From Bacillus massilioanorexius (lineage in GTDB: Bacteria > Bacillota > Bacilli > Bacillales > DSM-1321), in contig NZ_CABKRX010000049.1 in the NCBI RefSeq assembly GCF_902374955.1, positions 1-45,599 of the forward strand: DNA of 45,599 nt, read 5' to 3'. The translations under genes and the position numbers were made by a program. Position 1 is the stretch's first letter. Each line of letters starts with the position of its first letter. Under the pieces are notes generated by a model. It was given only the letters and a program-made list of their open reading frames with translations, made no database searches and was not told the DNA's origin. Below are positions 1 to 8,645 of this stretch, piece by piece.

Positions 1-99
1 TATTTTTTCTTTTCCGATAAACGACATAATGCACGTGAATTTATCTGAATAGTAAGATAAAATGAGTTGACCGTCGTTTTTCTTAAGGAGGATTTATAT

Positions 100-708
100 A
101 TGTTTACCGCCATTATTCATGGAATTATTTTAGCATTTGGGTTAATTATTCCACTTGGAGCACAAAACATCTTTATTTTTAATCAAGGAGCAACTCAGCC
201 TTCCTTCAAAAAAGTATTACCCGTAATACTCACCGCCTCTCTTTGTGATACGCTCCTTATCTTATTAGCCGTTTTAGGTGTTTCTGTTATTGTATTAACG
301 ATTCCAATCCTTCAAACTACATTCTTCATAATCGGTATCTTATTTTTACTCTATATGGGGTGGACCATTTGGAATAGCCAATCTTCAGACATGAATCAGC
401 AAGCATCTGCTCTTTCAGCAAAAAAACAAATTCTTTTTGCCATGTCTGTTTCACTTTTAAATCCTCATGCCATACTTGATACTATTGGAGTGATTGGCAC
501 AAGCTCACTAAACTATAGCGGGATAGATAAAATTTGCTTTACGGTTGCAACCATATTTATTTCATGGCTTTGGTTTTTTAGTCTTGCTATTGTAGGAAAG
601 AAAGTTGGAGAAATTGATCAAAGCGGCAATTTATTAAATAAAATTAACAAAGTATCTGCCATCATTATTTGGGGAGTTGCCATTTACTTAGGTTATCAAC
701 TATTATAA
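100..708 (+). CDS. LysE/ArgO-family amino acid exporter
   Basis: Predicted inner-membrane exporter of the LysE superfamily, which removes basic or other amino acids from the cytoplasm. About 202 residues, the usual family length, with roughly six hydrophobic segments. The N-terminus shows the family pattern of a first helix followed by P-L-G-A-Q-N, and a second conserved stretch S-L-L-N-P-H-A lies mid-protein. I place the start at the ATG at 100, because AAGGAGG lies at 85-91; a TTG at 67 is in frame but has no ribosome site. The gene stands alone and ends at a bidirectional terminator. The substrate cannot be read from sequence. Confidence 0.85.
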   Translation: MFTAIIHGIILAFGLIIPLGAQNIFIFNQGATQPSFKKVLPVILTASLCDTLLILLAVLGVSVIVLTIPILQTTFFIIGILFLLYMGWTIWNSQSSDMNQQASALSAKKQILFAMSVSLLNPHAILDTIGVIGTSSLNYSGIDKICFTVATIFISWLWFFSLAIVGKKVGEIDQSGNLLNKINKVSAIIIWGVAIYLGYQLL

Positions 709-724
709 AAAACTATGACATCAT

Positions 725-765
725 AAAAAACGAAGAAACCATGAATGGGTTCCTTCGTTTTTATA
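725..765. terminator. bidirectional rho-independent terminator
   Basis: AAACGAAGAAACC (728-740) pairs with GGTTCCTTCGTTT (748-760) with one G-T wobble, and is flanked by A and T runs. It serves the LysE-type gene on + and the MFS gene on -. Confidence 0.8.
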
Positions 766-775
766 ATAAAACTTC

Positions 776-1990
776 TTATACTTCGAGTGGATTTACTTTA
801 TTCATTTTTTTAGCTTGAGTATGATAAATTTGATATAACACTAATGCAAAAACAGATAAAATTGCTCCTGATATGAATGGCAATCCCATCGAAATAGAGA
901 ACAGCCAGCCACCTAATGGAGGACCAATGATTCTACCAAATGAATCAAAGGAAGACAATAAGCCCGTGACGTTCCCATGACCAGATGTAGAATTTTTTGT
1001 GAGCAGAGCTGAAATAGCTGGACGAATTACACCATTACCTAATCCAAAGATGGTTAGGAAGACAGCTGATGTCCAGAAATTAGTAGCAAATAAAATTAAC
1101 ACAAAACCTATTGTTGATACTATTATTCCAATACGAATAACAGCACCTTCTCCAAATTTCTTCGTTAATGTACCAACTAAACCACCTTGAACAACTGCAC
1201 TACCTAATCCCATAATCATGAAAATATAGCCTAGATGTACAGTATCGATGCCCGCTTTTTTTGCTGCGAAATAAGCAAAAGTGGCTTCGAGACCAGCTAA
1301 CGATAGTGTAATAATCAATTGTAAAATAAACATAATCGAAAGTGGACCATTGAAAGCTTTCCACATAGATTCTTTGTTCTTTTCTATATGCTGAGCTCTT
1401 TTTTCTTTAGATAACGACTCTTTTAATATCAAAGCCACTAATACTAAAGTAATTAAACTAGATATTCCGGCAATATAGAAAGGTAAAGATAGATTCGTTT
1501 TAGAGAATATTCCACCGATTGCTGGACCAAAAACGAAACCTAGACCAGTTGCTGCACCAATAATCCCCATTCCTTTACCACGATCTTCCGGAGTAGTAAT
1601 ATCTGCAACATAAGCCATAGCTGTTGGCATGTTTGCTGCTGATAAAATACCACCGACAATTCGGGCTACAAATAAAAGCCATAAAGAATCTGCAACTGCC
1701 ATAATGAAAAAGGATGCTGAAAGTCCCGCTATACCAATTAACATCACTGGCTTTCTACCAATACGATCTGAAATTCGTCCCCATATTGGTGCAAAGAATA
1801 ATTGCATTAAAGAATAGACGGCCATTAAAAGTCCTAGCTCTGTTGGACTGCCGCCAACTTGTTCAGCTACAAAAGGAAGAACCGGAATGATAATCCCAAA
1901 TCCAACCATAACCAAAAACATCACCAAAAACAAAACCGGTAAAACTTTTTTGTTTTCATTTTTTTTACTCCTTTCAAAATGAGCCGCCAA
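776..1990 (-). CDS. MFS multidrug/drug efflux transporter
   Basis: Proton-driven drug:H+ antiporter of the major facilitator superfamily (12-helix DHA1 type, like NorA, Blt or Bmr). About 400 residues with an MFS motif A (G-R-x-S-D-R-x-G-R-K-P) after helix 2 and a motif C-like G-x-x-x-G-P-x-x-G-G in helix 5. The start is uncertain. The open frame begins at TTG 1990 without a good ribosome site. A good site (GAAAGGAG) precedes an ATG at 1959 that is out of frame by one base across A-rich homopolymers. Either TTG is used, or an indel sits in the first codons. Substrates are unknown. Confidence 0.8.
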   Translation of the reverse strand: MAAHFERSKKNENKKVLPVLFLVMFLVMVGFGIIIPVLPFVAEQVGGSPTELGLLMAVYSLMQLFFAPIWGRISDRIGRKPVMLIGIAGLSASFFIMAVADSLWLLFVARIVGGILSAANMPTAMAYVADITTPEDRGKGMGIIGAATGLGFVFGPAIGGIFSKTNLSLPFYIAGISSLITLVLVALILKESLSKEKRAQHIEKNKESMWKAFNGPLSIMFILQLIITLSLAGLEATFAYFAAKKAGIDTVHLGYIFMIMGLGSAVVQGGLVGTLTKKFGEGAVIRIGIIVSTIGFVLILFATNFWTSAVFLTIFGLGNGVIRPAISALLTKNSTSGHGNVTGLLSSFDSFGRIIGPPLGGWLFSISMGLPFISGAILSVFALVLYQIYHTQAKKMNKVNPLEV

Positions 1991-2146
1991 CTTGGTTAAT
2001 TTATCATATAAAATCCCATTTTCTAATTACTAATTCTTATATTAGTTTAAATCCAATTAATCAAACTTGACTATACGAAAATTATATATAATATTACTGT
2101 CTTAATCAACAAATTAAGATCATTTTTATTTTATCTACTTGTTGAA

Positions 2147-2175
2147 TAAAAAATCTCCTTTTTTTACAAGGAGAT
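2147..2175 (-). terminator. terminator of the decayed GGDEF gene
   Basis: On the minus strand ATCTCCTT, a seven-base loop, then AAGGAGAT is followed by a T run. It lies about 65 bases after the stop of the degenerate GGDEF gene. Confidence 0.6.
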
Positions 2176-2239
2176 GTTAAATACTTTCTTTAAATAAAAA
2201 ATAGATATCATTACTTTTTATGTCTTTTTCTTTTTTTAT

Positions 2240-2680
2240 CTACATATTTTCATCAGCCATCACGATTAGCTTATCAAACATATTCTCCATCTTAGATAAT
2301 ACGCTTTCTAATTCCTCATTAAATTTTTGATAATTTGTACAGATACAAATATAAATAAATTCATCACCAGAAATATGATACATCGTCCCTTCCACATCTC
2401 TAAAAAGGACTTTACTTATTTCAGCAAACCTTATTAAATACTCATCCCCGATTTATCATGCATAACAAACGAAAAATTAATAATAACCAATGTCAAAAAC
2501 TCAAACAAACTCATGATTTGTAATTGTTTATTTGTTTGTAGAGATAGATTACTCAATACATATAGAAATTTCTCACGAACAAACCAGATAAAATGTGTGC
2601 AAAGATACGGCAAATTCAATCATTGTGTAAATCCAAGATATACAAACAAGCCATTACCATTTCCTTGACCCATTCATTTT
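2240..2680 (-). pseudogene. decayed GGDEF-domain (diguanylate cyclase-like) gene
   Basis: The C-terminal reading, ending at a TAG at 2240-2242, contains ISGDEFIYI preceded by an Asp-Glu-Tyr-Leu-x-x-Phe-Ala helix, the expected lead-in to the GG(D/E)EF active-site loop; the first Gly is replaced by Ser. The preceding part (TLVIINFSFVMHDKSG, the usual IDxDxFKxxND region) is in another frame. The shift maps to the C run at 2446-2449, where one extra base would rejoin them. Farther upstream (2620-2680) the reading is interrupted by stops. Cyclic-di-GMP metabolism is what the family does; this copy is very probably dead. The 5' boundary is approximate. Confidence 0.6.
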
Positions 2681-2790
2681 CTTTTTCTCCTAGGAAAAAT
2701 TATCTTCTACTAATTTGATTTCCCTGCTTATACAATATTTAAACAGCCCCTAATACCAATGCCATTTTAGGTACTTGTATTGCATTGAAT

Positions 2791-2827
2791 AAAAAAACAC
2801 GACTCCTTCATTAATGAAGAAATCGCG
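2791..2827 (-). terminator. terminator of capA-like gene
   Basis: An inverted repeat centred on TTCATTAATGAA, extended by CGACT/AATCG, is followed on the minus strand by seven T. Confidence 0.8.
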
Positions 2828-2835
2828 TACTATTT

Positions 2836-3993
2836 CTATTGTTTTTCATATTGTAGCCAATCTGATCCATTAATTTGATTTGAAGAATCAATCACTTTCT
2901 GTTTTACTCTTTGCGCTTCATCACCAGTCAATCTCAACGGTTGATAATTATTACGATTCTTTACGGAAGAAATAGAAAATGGAATGACCTTAATTTCTTT
3001 AACATCCATCAGCTGTTTGCCTTTAAAATGAAACGTTTGCTGGAAAACATATGTATCCTTATCGCTTGGATTTCGATTTCCACCAAACATAAAGTTCCCT
3101 AAGCTATAGACAATAAACTTTCCTTTATACTCTTCTATCCCTTGAATAACATGGGGATGGTGTCCGAGAATTAAATCAGCGCCGCTATCAATGGCAAACT
3201 GAGCTAATGTTCTCTGAGATTGCATCGGTACGTATTCACGTTCGATTCCCCAATGAAAATGAACAAGTACAATATCTGCGCCTTTTTCTCTCAGCCCGTT
3301 TATACCCGCTTTTACTATCTCTCTTGTTTCAGGATTGTCTTCCCATCCTTCATATCCGACCGCACCGATTTTAAGCCCTTTGACCTCTTGAACCATAGAA
3401 TCATCATATCCAAAGTAAGGAATATTTTGACTTTCCAGTGTAGCTTTCGTATCCTGATAACCTTTCTCTAAATAGTCAAAAATATGGTTATTAGCAATAT
3501 TCACTGCTTCTATACCACCTAAATGTAGTATTTGTGCGTATGATGGATCTCCTTTAAAACGAAATTTCTTTTGCGCTTTTTGTGTCGCATTCGTTAAAGT
3601 TGTTTCTAAATTAACAGTGGTAAAATCATCTTCTTTAAAGACATTATCAAGCTCTGCCACAAAATAAGGTAATCCATTCTTTTGGGCTTCATCATCAAAC
3701 GAGCCTGAATAAGAAAATGTTTCATCTCTCCCTAGAGTAAAATCTCCAGCGGCACTAATGGTAAGTGTCTTTTCAACCTCGGGCTCTGGTTCTATAGGTT
3801 TTGAATCAGGTTTATTTGTCTTAACGTTCTCCGACTTATTCTCTGTTTCTTGTTTTATTGAGCCTTCTGTTTTCATAGAATCGTTCTTCAGAAAAAAGTT
3901 ATACAAAATGATGGCTGTAGCAATAAGAATCAACCCTATAATTACAAGACTCCATTTCGATTTTTTAGTTCGTCTGTTTCTTCGCCTTTCCAT
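2836..3993 (-). CDS. CapA-family (poly-gamma-glutamate capsule) metallophosphatase-like protein
   Basis: Membrane-anchored extracellular protein of the CapA/PgsA (PGA_cap) family, whose members take part in poly-gamma-glutamate or other surface polymer production. The start is the ATG at 3993, because GAAGGGAG precedes it by seven bases; an upstream in-frame start lacks a site. A basic N-terminus (ERRRNRRTKK) is followed by one transmembrane helix and a low-complexity Lys/Glu/Pro linker. The calcineurin-like metal-site motifs follow: AAGDFTLGRD, NLET, ANNHIFDY, HFHWG, LGHHPHV and SLGNFMFGG. No capB/capC/capE genes are adjacent, so a role in capsule synthesis is not supported by context. Confidence 0.85.
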   Translation of the reverse strand: MERRRNRRTKKSKWSLVIIGLILIATAIILYNFFLKNDSMKTEGSIKQETENKSENVKTNKPDSKPIEPEPEVEKTLTISAAGDFTLGRDETFSYSGSFDDEAQKNGLPYFVAELDNVFKEDDFTTVNLETTLTNATQKAQKKFRFKGDPSYAQILHLGGIEAVNIANNHIFDYLEKGYQDTKATLESQNIPYFGYDDSMVQEVKGLKIGAVGYEGWEDNPETREIVKAGINGLREKGADIVLVHFHWGIEREYVPMQSQRTLAQFAIDSGADLILGHHPHVIQGIEEYKGKFIVYSLGNFMFGGNRNPSDKDTYVFQQTFHFKGKQLMDVKEIKVIPFSISSVKNRNNYQPLRLTGDEAQRVKQKVIDSSNQINGSDWLQYEKQ

Positions 3994-4154
3994 AACACAA
4001 CTCCCTTCAATCACCATATAAGTATATCAGTTAAAAAGATAATAAAAGTGAAAAGTTTAAAAAATTAGTATTTTTTCACAAAACATACTTTTATTTGAAA
4101 TGACAAAGGTATCTATAAGAGTGTCACATCCTTTAAACTGCCACATTTTATTAA

Positions 4155-4183
4155 TTGACCTTATTAAAAATCAGTGATAGAAT
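4155..4183 (+). promoter_or_regulatory. sigma-A promoter of the glycine-riboswitch transcript
   Basis: TTGACC (4155-4160), a 17-base spacer and TAGAAT (4178-4183) match the vegetative consensus. Transcription would begin near 4190, upstream of the riboswitch. Confidence 0.75.
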
Positions 4184-4208
4184 TTTAAATTATTTCACAA
4201 AAATAATT

Positions 4209-4227
4209 TGATTGGATATTCCAATCA
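4209..4227 (+). other. perfect 8-bp hairpin upstream of the riboswitch
   Basis: TGATTGGA, a three-base loop and TCCAATCA. The arms share seven bases with the arms of the downstream terminator (GATTGGA/TCCAATC at 4413-4431), so the two hairpins can exchange strands. Confidence 0.6.
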
Positions 4228-4280
4228 GATTATAGATGGCAACTTTTAGTAAACATTAACAAAACAATAGTAAGCGATGA

Positions 4281-4440
4281 ATGCTATGGATCACACTATA
4301 GCAGGAGCAGCTTCTGGAGAGATTGCAAATATGCAACGCCGAAGGATTCACAATCTCAGGCAAAAGGACAGAAGAGTAACGAGTATCATTTTGTTATTCT
4401 GAAGCCTGATGAGATTGGAGAAATTCCAATCTTTTTTTAT
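4281..4440 (+). ncRNA. glycine riboswitch (single aptamer) with transcription terminator
   Basis: The gcvT-type glycine aptamer is recognisable. P1 is CTTCTG (4311-4316) with CAGAAG (4369-4374), GAGA pairs with TCTC (4354-4357), a TTGCA/TGCAA arm spans 4323-4336, and the conserved cores CGCCGAAGGA (4337-4346) and CTCAGGCAAAAGGACAG are present. Only one aptamer is present. A small hairpin just 5' (TGCTAT/ATAGCA, 4281-4303) may play the part of the so-called ghost aptamer of singlet switches. The expression platform is a terminator (4412-4438). Family knowledge suggests that glycine turns expression on. It controls the ACT/UPF0210 pair. Confidence 0.85.
4412..4438 (+). terminator. riboswitch expression-platform terminator
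   Basis: AGATTGGA / TCCAATCT with a five-base loop followed by seven T, ending 53 bases before the ACT gene. Confidence 0.8.
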
Positions 4441-4491
4441 TGGCTTATGAGATTTCTCATAGCCTTCTAACTACATTATGGGGTGATACAA

Positions 4492-4767
4492 ATGAGTCAA
4501 AGAAAAGCAATTGTTAGTGTAATTGGACATGATCAAGTAGGAATTATTGCAAAGGTAACAAATATACTTGCTGAAAAAAATGTGAATATTTTAGATATTA
4601 ATCAAACGATTTTGAATGACTTTTTCACAATGATGATGTTAGTAGACGTAACAGACTTTGAAAATCTAGATGAACTTCAACATGACCTATCATCTTTAGG
4701 GGAATCACTAGGATTAACCATAAATCTACAGCTTGCTGAAATTTTTAAAGCTATGCATCGTGTGTAA
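4492..4767 (+). CDS. ACT-domain protein (UPF0237 type)
   Basis: A free-standing 91-residue ACT domain, a small-molecule binding regulatory fold common in amino acid metabolism. The beta-alpha-beta start (AIVSVIGHDQVGIIAKVTNILAE) and NILDINQTILNDFFTM follow the family pattern. The start at ATG 4492 is preferred because GGGGTG lies six bases upstream; an in-frame GTG at 4483 falls inside that site. It is the first gene after the glycine riboswitch and is followed after 17 bases by the UPF0210 gene; the same pair occurs in streptococci. It probably senses an amino acid, plausibly glycine, and acts on its partner, which is inference. Confidence 0.9.
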   Translation: MSQRKAIVSVIGHDQVGIIAKVTNILAEKNVNILDINQTILNDFFTMMMLVDVTDFENLDELQHDLSSLGESLGLTINLQLAEIFKAMHRV

Positions 4768-4784
4768 GGAAAGGAATGACGAAC

Positions 4785-6146
4785 ATGAATATTGCATTAA
4801 ATGAAATGATGGAAACTATTCGTATGGTTCAACTTGAAAACCTAGATATTCGTACAGTCACAATGGGTATCAATCTAAAGGATTGTGCGGATTCTGATTT
4901 CGAAAAAATGAACAAAAGGGTATTTGAAAAGATTACGACATATGCTAAAGATTTAAAAGCAGTGGCTGAAGCAGTTGAAAAAGAAATGGGAATTCCCATT
5001 ATTAATAAGCGTATTTCTATTACTCCAATTGCTGAAATTTTAGGAACTGCAACAAAAGATCAAGCTGTAGAGCTTGCCCAAACACTTGACAAAGCTGCTG
5101 TGCAACTTGGCGTAGATTTTATCGGTGGCTATTCAGCTCTTGTTCACAAAGGTATTTCGAAAAGTGACCAAACTTTATTAGATGCTATCCCTGAAGCATT
5201 AAGTGTAACAGAACGAGTATGTTCTTCAGTCTCCATTGGTAGCACACGAGCAGGAATCAATATGGATGCTGTTCGTACCATGGGTGAAGTAATGAAAAAA
5301 GCCGCTGAACTAACAAGTGATCGTAATGGATTAGGCTGTGCTAAGCTTGTTGTATTCTGTAATCCTGTAGAAGATAATCCATTTATGGCAGGCGCTTTCC
5401 ATGGTGCTGGTGAAGGCGAAGTTGTTATAAATGTCGGTGTTAGCGGACCTGGTGTTGTATTAAGCGCCCTCAAACGTCACCCTGACGCTGATCTTGGTGA
5501 AGTCGCAGATGTTATTAAAAAAACAGCATTCAAAATCACTCGTGCTGGTGAATTAATAGGACGTGTAGTAGCAAATCGACTTGGAGTACCATTCGGAATA
5601 ATGGATTTATCACTGGCTCCAACGAATGCACAAAACGATAGTGTTGCAGAAATTCTAGAAGAAATCGGCCTAGAAAGCGTCGGTACACATGGTACAATCG
5701 CTGCATTAGCACTAATGAATGATGCCGTGAAAAAAGGAGGAGCCATGGCAAGTTCTTATGTCGGTGGCTTAAGCGGAGCATTCATTCCTGTTAGTGAAGA
5801 CAACGGAATGATTCGTGGAATTCTTGATAACTCTCTTACTTTACCAAAGCTTGAAGCAATGACATGTGTATGCTCAGTTGGTCTAGATATGATTGCTGTT
5901 ACTGGAGATGCAACGGCTGCTACTCTATCAGCAATCATCGCAGATGAAGCAGCAATTGGTATGATAAATAAGAAAACAACAGCAGTTCGCATCATACCTG
6001 TTCCAGGAATGAAAGAAGGGGATATGGTGGAATTTGGTGGGTTATTAGGACGTGCTCCAGTTATGGGTGTGAATCCATTCCATTCAGAAAAAATGATTCG
6101 TCGAGGCGGACGTATACCAGCTCCGTTGCAATCCATGATTAATTAA
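4785..6146 (+). CDS. UPF0210 / PFL-family protein
   Basis: A 453-residue member of the UPF0210 (DUF711) family, which is well conserved but has no established reaction that I know of. Recognised from stretches such as LDIRTVTMGINLKDC, VEDNPFMAGAFHG, VGVSGPGVV, VGTHGT, GGLSGAFIPVSED, AIGMINKKTTAVRIIPV and EFGGLLGRAPVM. ATG 4785 is preferred over ATG 4776 because AAGGAAAGGA leaves only the former correctly spaced. It is co-transcribed with the ACT protein under glycine control. The link to glycine metabolism comes from the riboswitch, not from motifs. Confidence 0.9.
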   Translation: MNIALNEMMETIRMVQLENLDIRTVTMGINLKDCADSDFEKMNKRVFEKITTYAKDLKAVAEAVEKEMGIPIINKRISITPIAEILGTATKDQAVELAQTLDKAAVQLGVDFIGGYSALVHKGISKSDQTLLDAIPEALSVTERVCSSVSIGSTRAGINMDAVRTMGEVMKKAAELTSDRNGLGCAKLVVFCNPVEDNPFMAGAFHGAGEGEVVINVGVSGPGVVLSALKRHPDADLGEVADVIKKTAFKITRAGELIGRVVANRLGVPFGIMDLSLAPTNAQNDSVAEILEEIGLESVGTHGTIAALALMNDAVKKGGAMASSYVGGLSGAFIPVSEDNGMIRGILDNSLTLPKLEAMTCVCSVGLDMIAVTGDATAATLSAIIADEAAIGMINKKTTAVRIIPVPGMKEGDMVEFGGLLGRAPVMGVNPFHSEKMIRRGGRIPAPLQSMIN

Positions 6147-6158
6147 TCAGACATTCAT

Positions 6159-6198
6159 AAATGGTGGTGTGCAGATTTGCCACCACCATTTGTTTCTT
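6159..6198 (+). terminator. terminator of the ACT/UPF0210 operon
   Basis: AAATGGTGGTG (6159-6169) pairs perfectly with CACCACCATTT (6181-6191), followed by a T-rich tail. Confidence 0.8.
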
Positions 6199-6210
6199 GT
6201 GATGAGATAT

Positions 6211-6296
6211 TTTTGAATGATATCCCCCATTTTTGAGTGAACTCTCGTGATATATTCTTTTTCTGAGCGATACTTCTGTTTTCTAAGCGTTCCTAT
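6211..6296. repeat. short degenerate tandem repeat
   Basis: Four diverged units with the core T4-5-(C)TGA(A/G)(T/C)GA, about 20 bases apart: TTTTTGAATGATAT, TTTTTGAGTGAACT, TTTTCTGAGCGATAC and TTTTCTAAGCGTTCC. It lies between two convergent terminators and shows no coding potential. Confidence 0.45.
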
Positions 6297-6310
6297 TTTT
6301 TACACAAAAA

Positions 6311-6357
6311 ATAAAAAACGTAAATGATTCATCACCAAAGGATAAATCATTTACGTT
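6311..6357 (-). terminator. terminator of the NCS2 permease gene
   Basis: AACGTAAATGATT and AATCATTTACGTT form a 13-bp perfect stem, followed on the minus strand by a T-rich run. Confidence 0.8.
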
Positions 6358-6365
6358 ATATATTA

Positions 6366-7682
6366 TCATTGATTTGCAGATATATTGTTTTCTATTGTTT
6401 CATATTTTGACCAATTAACCATTTTTTCAAGTACTATCGATATGATTACTCCCATTATTAAACCATTTGATAAAAACGGTCTTAATATCGCAGGAAGACT
6501 ATTAAAAATTTGAGGTGAAACATTCATAATAGAAATTCCTACAAGAAGTGGTACAGCAATTCTAAATATTGTATTTGAATTAAAAACAACACCATTTAAA
6601 CTACTATATGCCGTTCCAAACAACTGTAAATAAGCTACAAATAATACAGCATTACCAACAGTAATTGGCATTGTTGCTAGCAATGATCCGATGATTGGAA
6701 CTAATCCAATCACAGTTAAAATGACTCCGCCTAGGATAAACGGTTTTCTATCAAAGATTCTTGTACTCTGTAAAAAACCAATTGATGAAGTAAAAGGAGT
6801 ATATGGTACTAATCCAAATCCTGTACCAAACATAGTAAAAATAGCCGTTATAGCAATAGAGCATCGATAATCTTTAGTGGTTCTTTTTTCATCAAGAAGC
6901 TCTGAACCAGACTTAATTGAAGCCATTGTGTTAGTAAGATTCATCATTACAGCAATAAAAGCTACAATGACAATACCCCATTCTAAATTTGGCTGACCTA
7001 ATGGAAATAAGGATAAGGAAAATCCACCTGAATGAGCGATATCCTTTAAGTCATTCGGAAAAAGCAATGCAAAGCCAATCCATCCGACTACCAACCCGAG
7101 TAAGATTGAAAAATTGCTTAGCAATCGATTCCCTTTAATTTTTAACAAGCTAACGAGAAGAACAATGCCAATCGAATATAGGCTAATCGGAAGATCAAGA
7201 GCACCTGTTTCATCCATTTTGAGCATGCCTTTAAAAAAAATCAAAATAAGTTGAAAAGATAATAAGAACAAATATACCGTCATGACCATTGGTTTAAAAA
7301 TAGTTTGCAAAATATGTATCCAATTACAGGCGGCAAATAATAAAGTTACTGCACAAGCTAAAAGGGTTCCTGTAACAATTCCACCACCGATTGACGTTAA
7401 ACTAAGCCCCATTGTTGATGCGGAAATTCCTAAATTTAGAATAACCCCCCATAACAAACCTGAATGCCCTTCCATTAATGGAAGCCTATGCCCTATCCAT
7501 CCCTGAAAAACGCTTGCAATTCCTGTCAAAATCAATGACACTCGAATCATATTTTCTAAGGAACTAGCATCTAATTGAAAAACGCCTGCTATTGAAATGG
7601 GAACAACAATGGTATTGGCAAAAATAAAGAAAAACCATTGAACTGATGAAAAAAAAGTAAAATATATTTTTTGTTTTTCCAT
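6366..7682 (-). CDS. NCS2-family purine/pyrimidine permease (YwdJ-like)
   Basis: Membrane transporter of the nucleobase:cation symporter-2 family, 438 residues with 12-14 hydrophobic segments. It lacks the usual long N-terminal tail and resembles the B. subtilis YwdJ branch. The family's TM1 region (Q-W-F-F-F-I-F-A-N), the short motif GHRLPLMEGHSGLLWG and the NTMASIKSGSELL stretch (position of the NCS2 signature) are visible. It probably imports uracil, xanthine or a related base. It is monocistronic with its own terminator; I see no purine-responsive leader upstream. The initiating ATG is taken at 7682. Confidence 0.75.
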   Translation of the reverse strand: MEKQKIYFTFFSSVQWFFFIFANTIVVPISIAGVFQLDASSLENMIRVSLILTGIASVFQGWIGHRLPLMEGHSGLLWGVILNLGISASTMGLSLTSIGGGIVTGTLLACAVTLLFAACNWIHILQTIFKPMVMTVYLFLLSFQLILIFFKGMLKMDETGALDLPISLYSIGIVLLVSLLKIKGNRLLSNFSILLGLVVGWIGFALLFPNDLKDIAHSGGFSLSLFPLGQPNLEWGIVIVAFIAVMMNLTNTMASIKSGSELLDEKRTTKDYRCSIAITAIFTMFGTGFGLVPYTPFTSSIGFLQSTRIFDRKPFILGGVILTVIGLVPIIGSLLATMPITVGNAVLFVAYLQLFGTAYSSLNGVVFNSNTIFRIAVPLLVGISIMNVSPQIFNSLPAILRPFLSNGLIMGVIISIVLEKMVNWSKYETIENNISANQ

Positions 7683-8067
7683 ATAAACTCCACTTTCCCA
7701 TTAATAATATTATGAATTCTTTGGAATAATTGGCAAAACCTTTAAAAACACATTATATAAAATTTTTATAATACTGTAATTTATTTTGCTTAAAAATATA
7801 TTCACTACTATCCTACTATACCAAATATGTTTCAATTACTTTTTTCACATACAGATTGTCTGCTCTGCAAGGATGTTTTTTAGCATTCCTAAAAAAAGGT
7901 ATTAGATAGCGTAACATGTAAACTCTATCATAAGTTCTTTTTTTAGGCTCTGTTTCTGAAATTAATTCTCTTTTTCTGTATCTAAACTTTAAGCTTTCAC
8001 ACTCTCATACGTTCACCCTGATTGTCACTTGAACGACTTTGCCCATATTCACTACCAATGAAGGAAA
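7683..8067. other. intergenic region without recognisable genes
   Basis: AT-rich spacer upstream of the divergently oriented permease and MFS remnant. I see no RNA gene or operator and no convincing ORF. Confidence 0.5.
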
Positions 8068-8645
8068 ATGATTGGTGCAAGTATTGTTTTACCTATTTAC
8101 ATTCAAAATATTCATAGAAAAAGTTCTTTATTCTCTGGATTAATATATTACCTGGTGCCATTTTAATGGGGATTATGGGACCTATCACAGGTCGTATATA
8201 TGATAAATATGGGGATCGTTGGCTTTCCATTATTGGTTTATTTATCTTAGTTCTCTCTACCATCCCATTTATGAATTTAGGTTTAGAAACTAGCATGGTT
8301 TGGATTTCATTCATCTATGCAGCACGTTTCTTAGGTATTTCAATGATTATGATGCCACTTACTACTGCGGCCTAACCACATGATAAGTCATGATACAGCC
8401 GTTAATAATACATTAAGAACAGTCGCTGGATCAATTGGTACTGCTATATTAATTATTATTATGATTATGTTACTAAATTGCATTCTCCTAGTGCAGCCCT
8501 AATGGAAACAGATAAATTAACTTACATGAAACAAATGGCTAATGCGGCTGTAGATGGTCTAAATGCATCTTTTGTTTTTACTATTGTTCTAGCAACCCTA
8601 TGTTTCATCTTAGCCTTCTTCTTAAAAGATCGCCAAACTGACTAA
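8068..8645 (+). pseudogene. remnant of a DHA2-family MFS drug exporter (LmrB/EmrB type)
   Basis: The C-terminal half of a 14-helix drug:H+ antiporter, broken into several frames. The readable pieces are IGASIVLPIYIQNI, LPGAILMGIMGPITGRIYDKYG (motif A-like), a TM segment ending ISMIMMPLTTAA, SHDTAVNNTLRTVAGSIGTAI, and a final TM helix ending in FFLKDRQTD before TAA 8643-8645. Frame changes fall near 8150, 8370 and 8470, and the N-terminal half is missing. It cannot make a transporter. A terminator follows, as expected for the ancestral gene. Confidence 0.75.

Noticed and set aside
5144..5473. Long minus-strand frames inside the UPF0210 gene (also 5477-5746 and 5756-6136)
   Set aside because: Antisense shadows of a well-conserved coding gene; no ribosome sites or recognisable protein.
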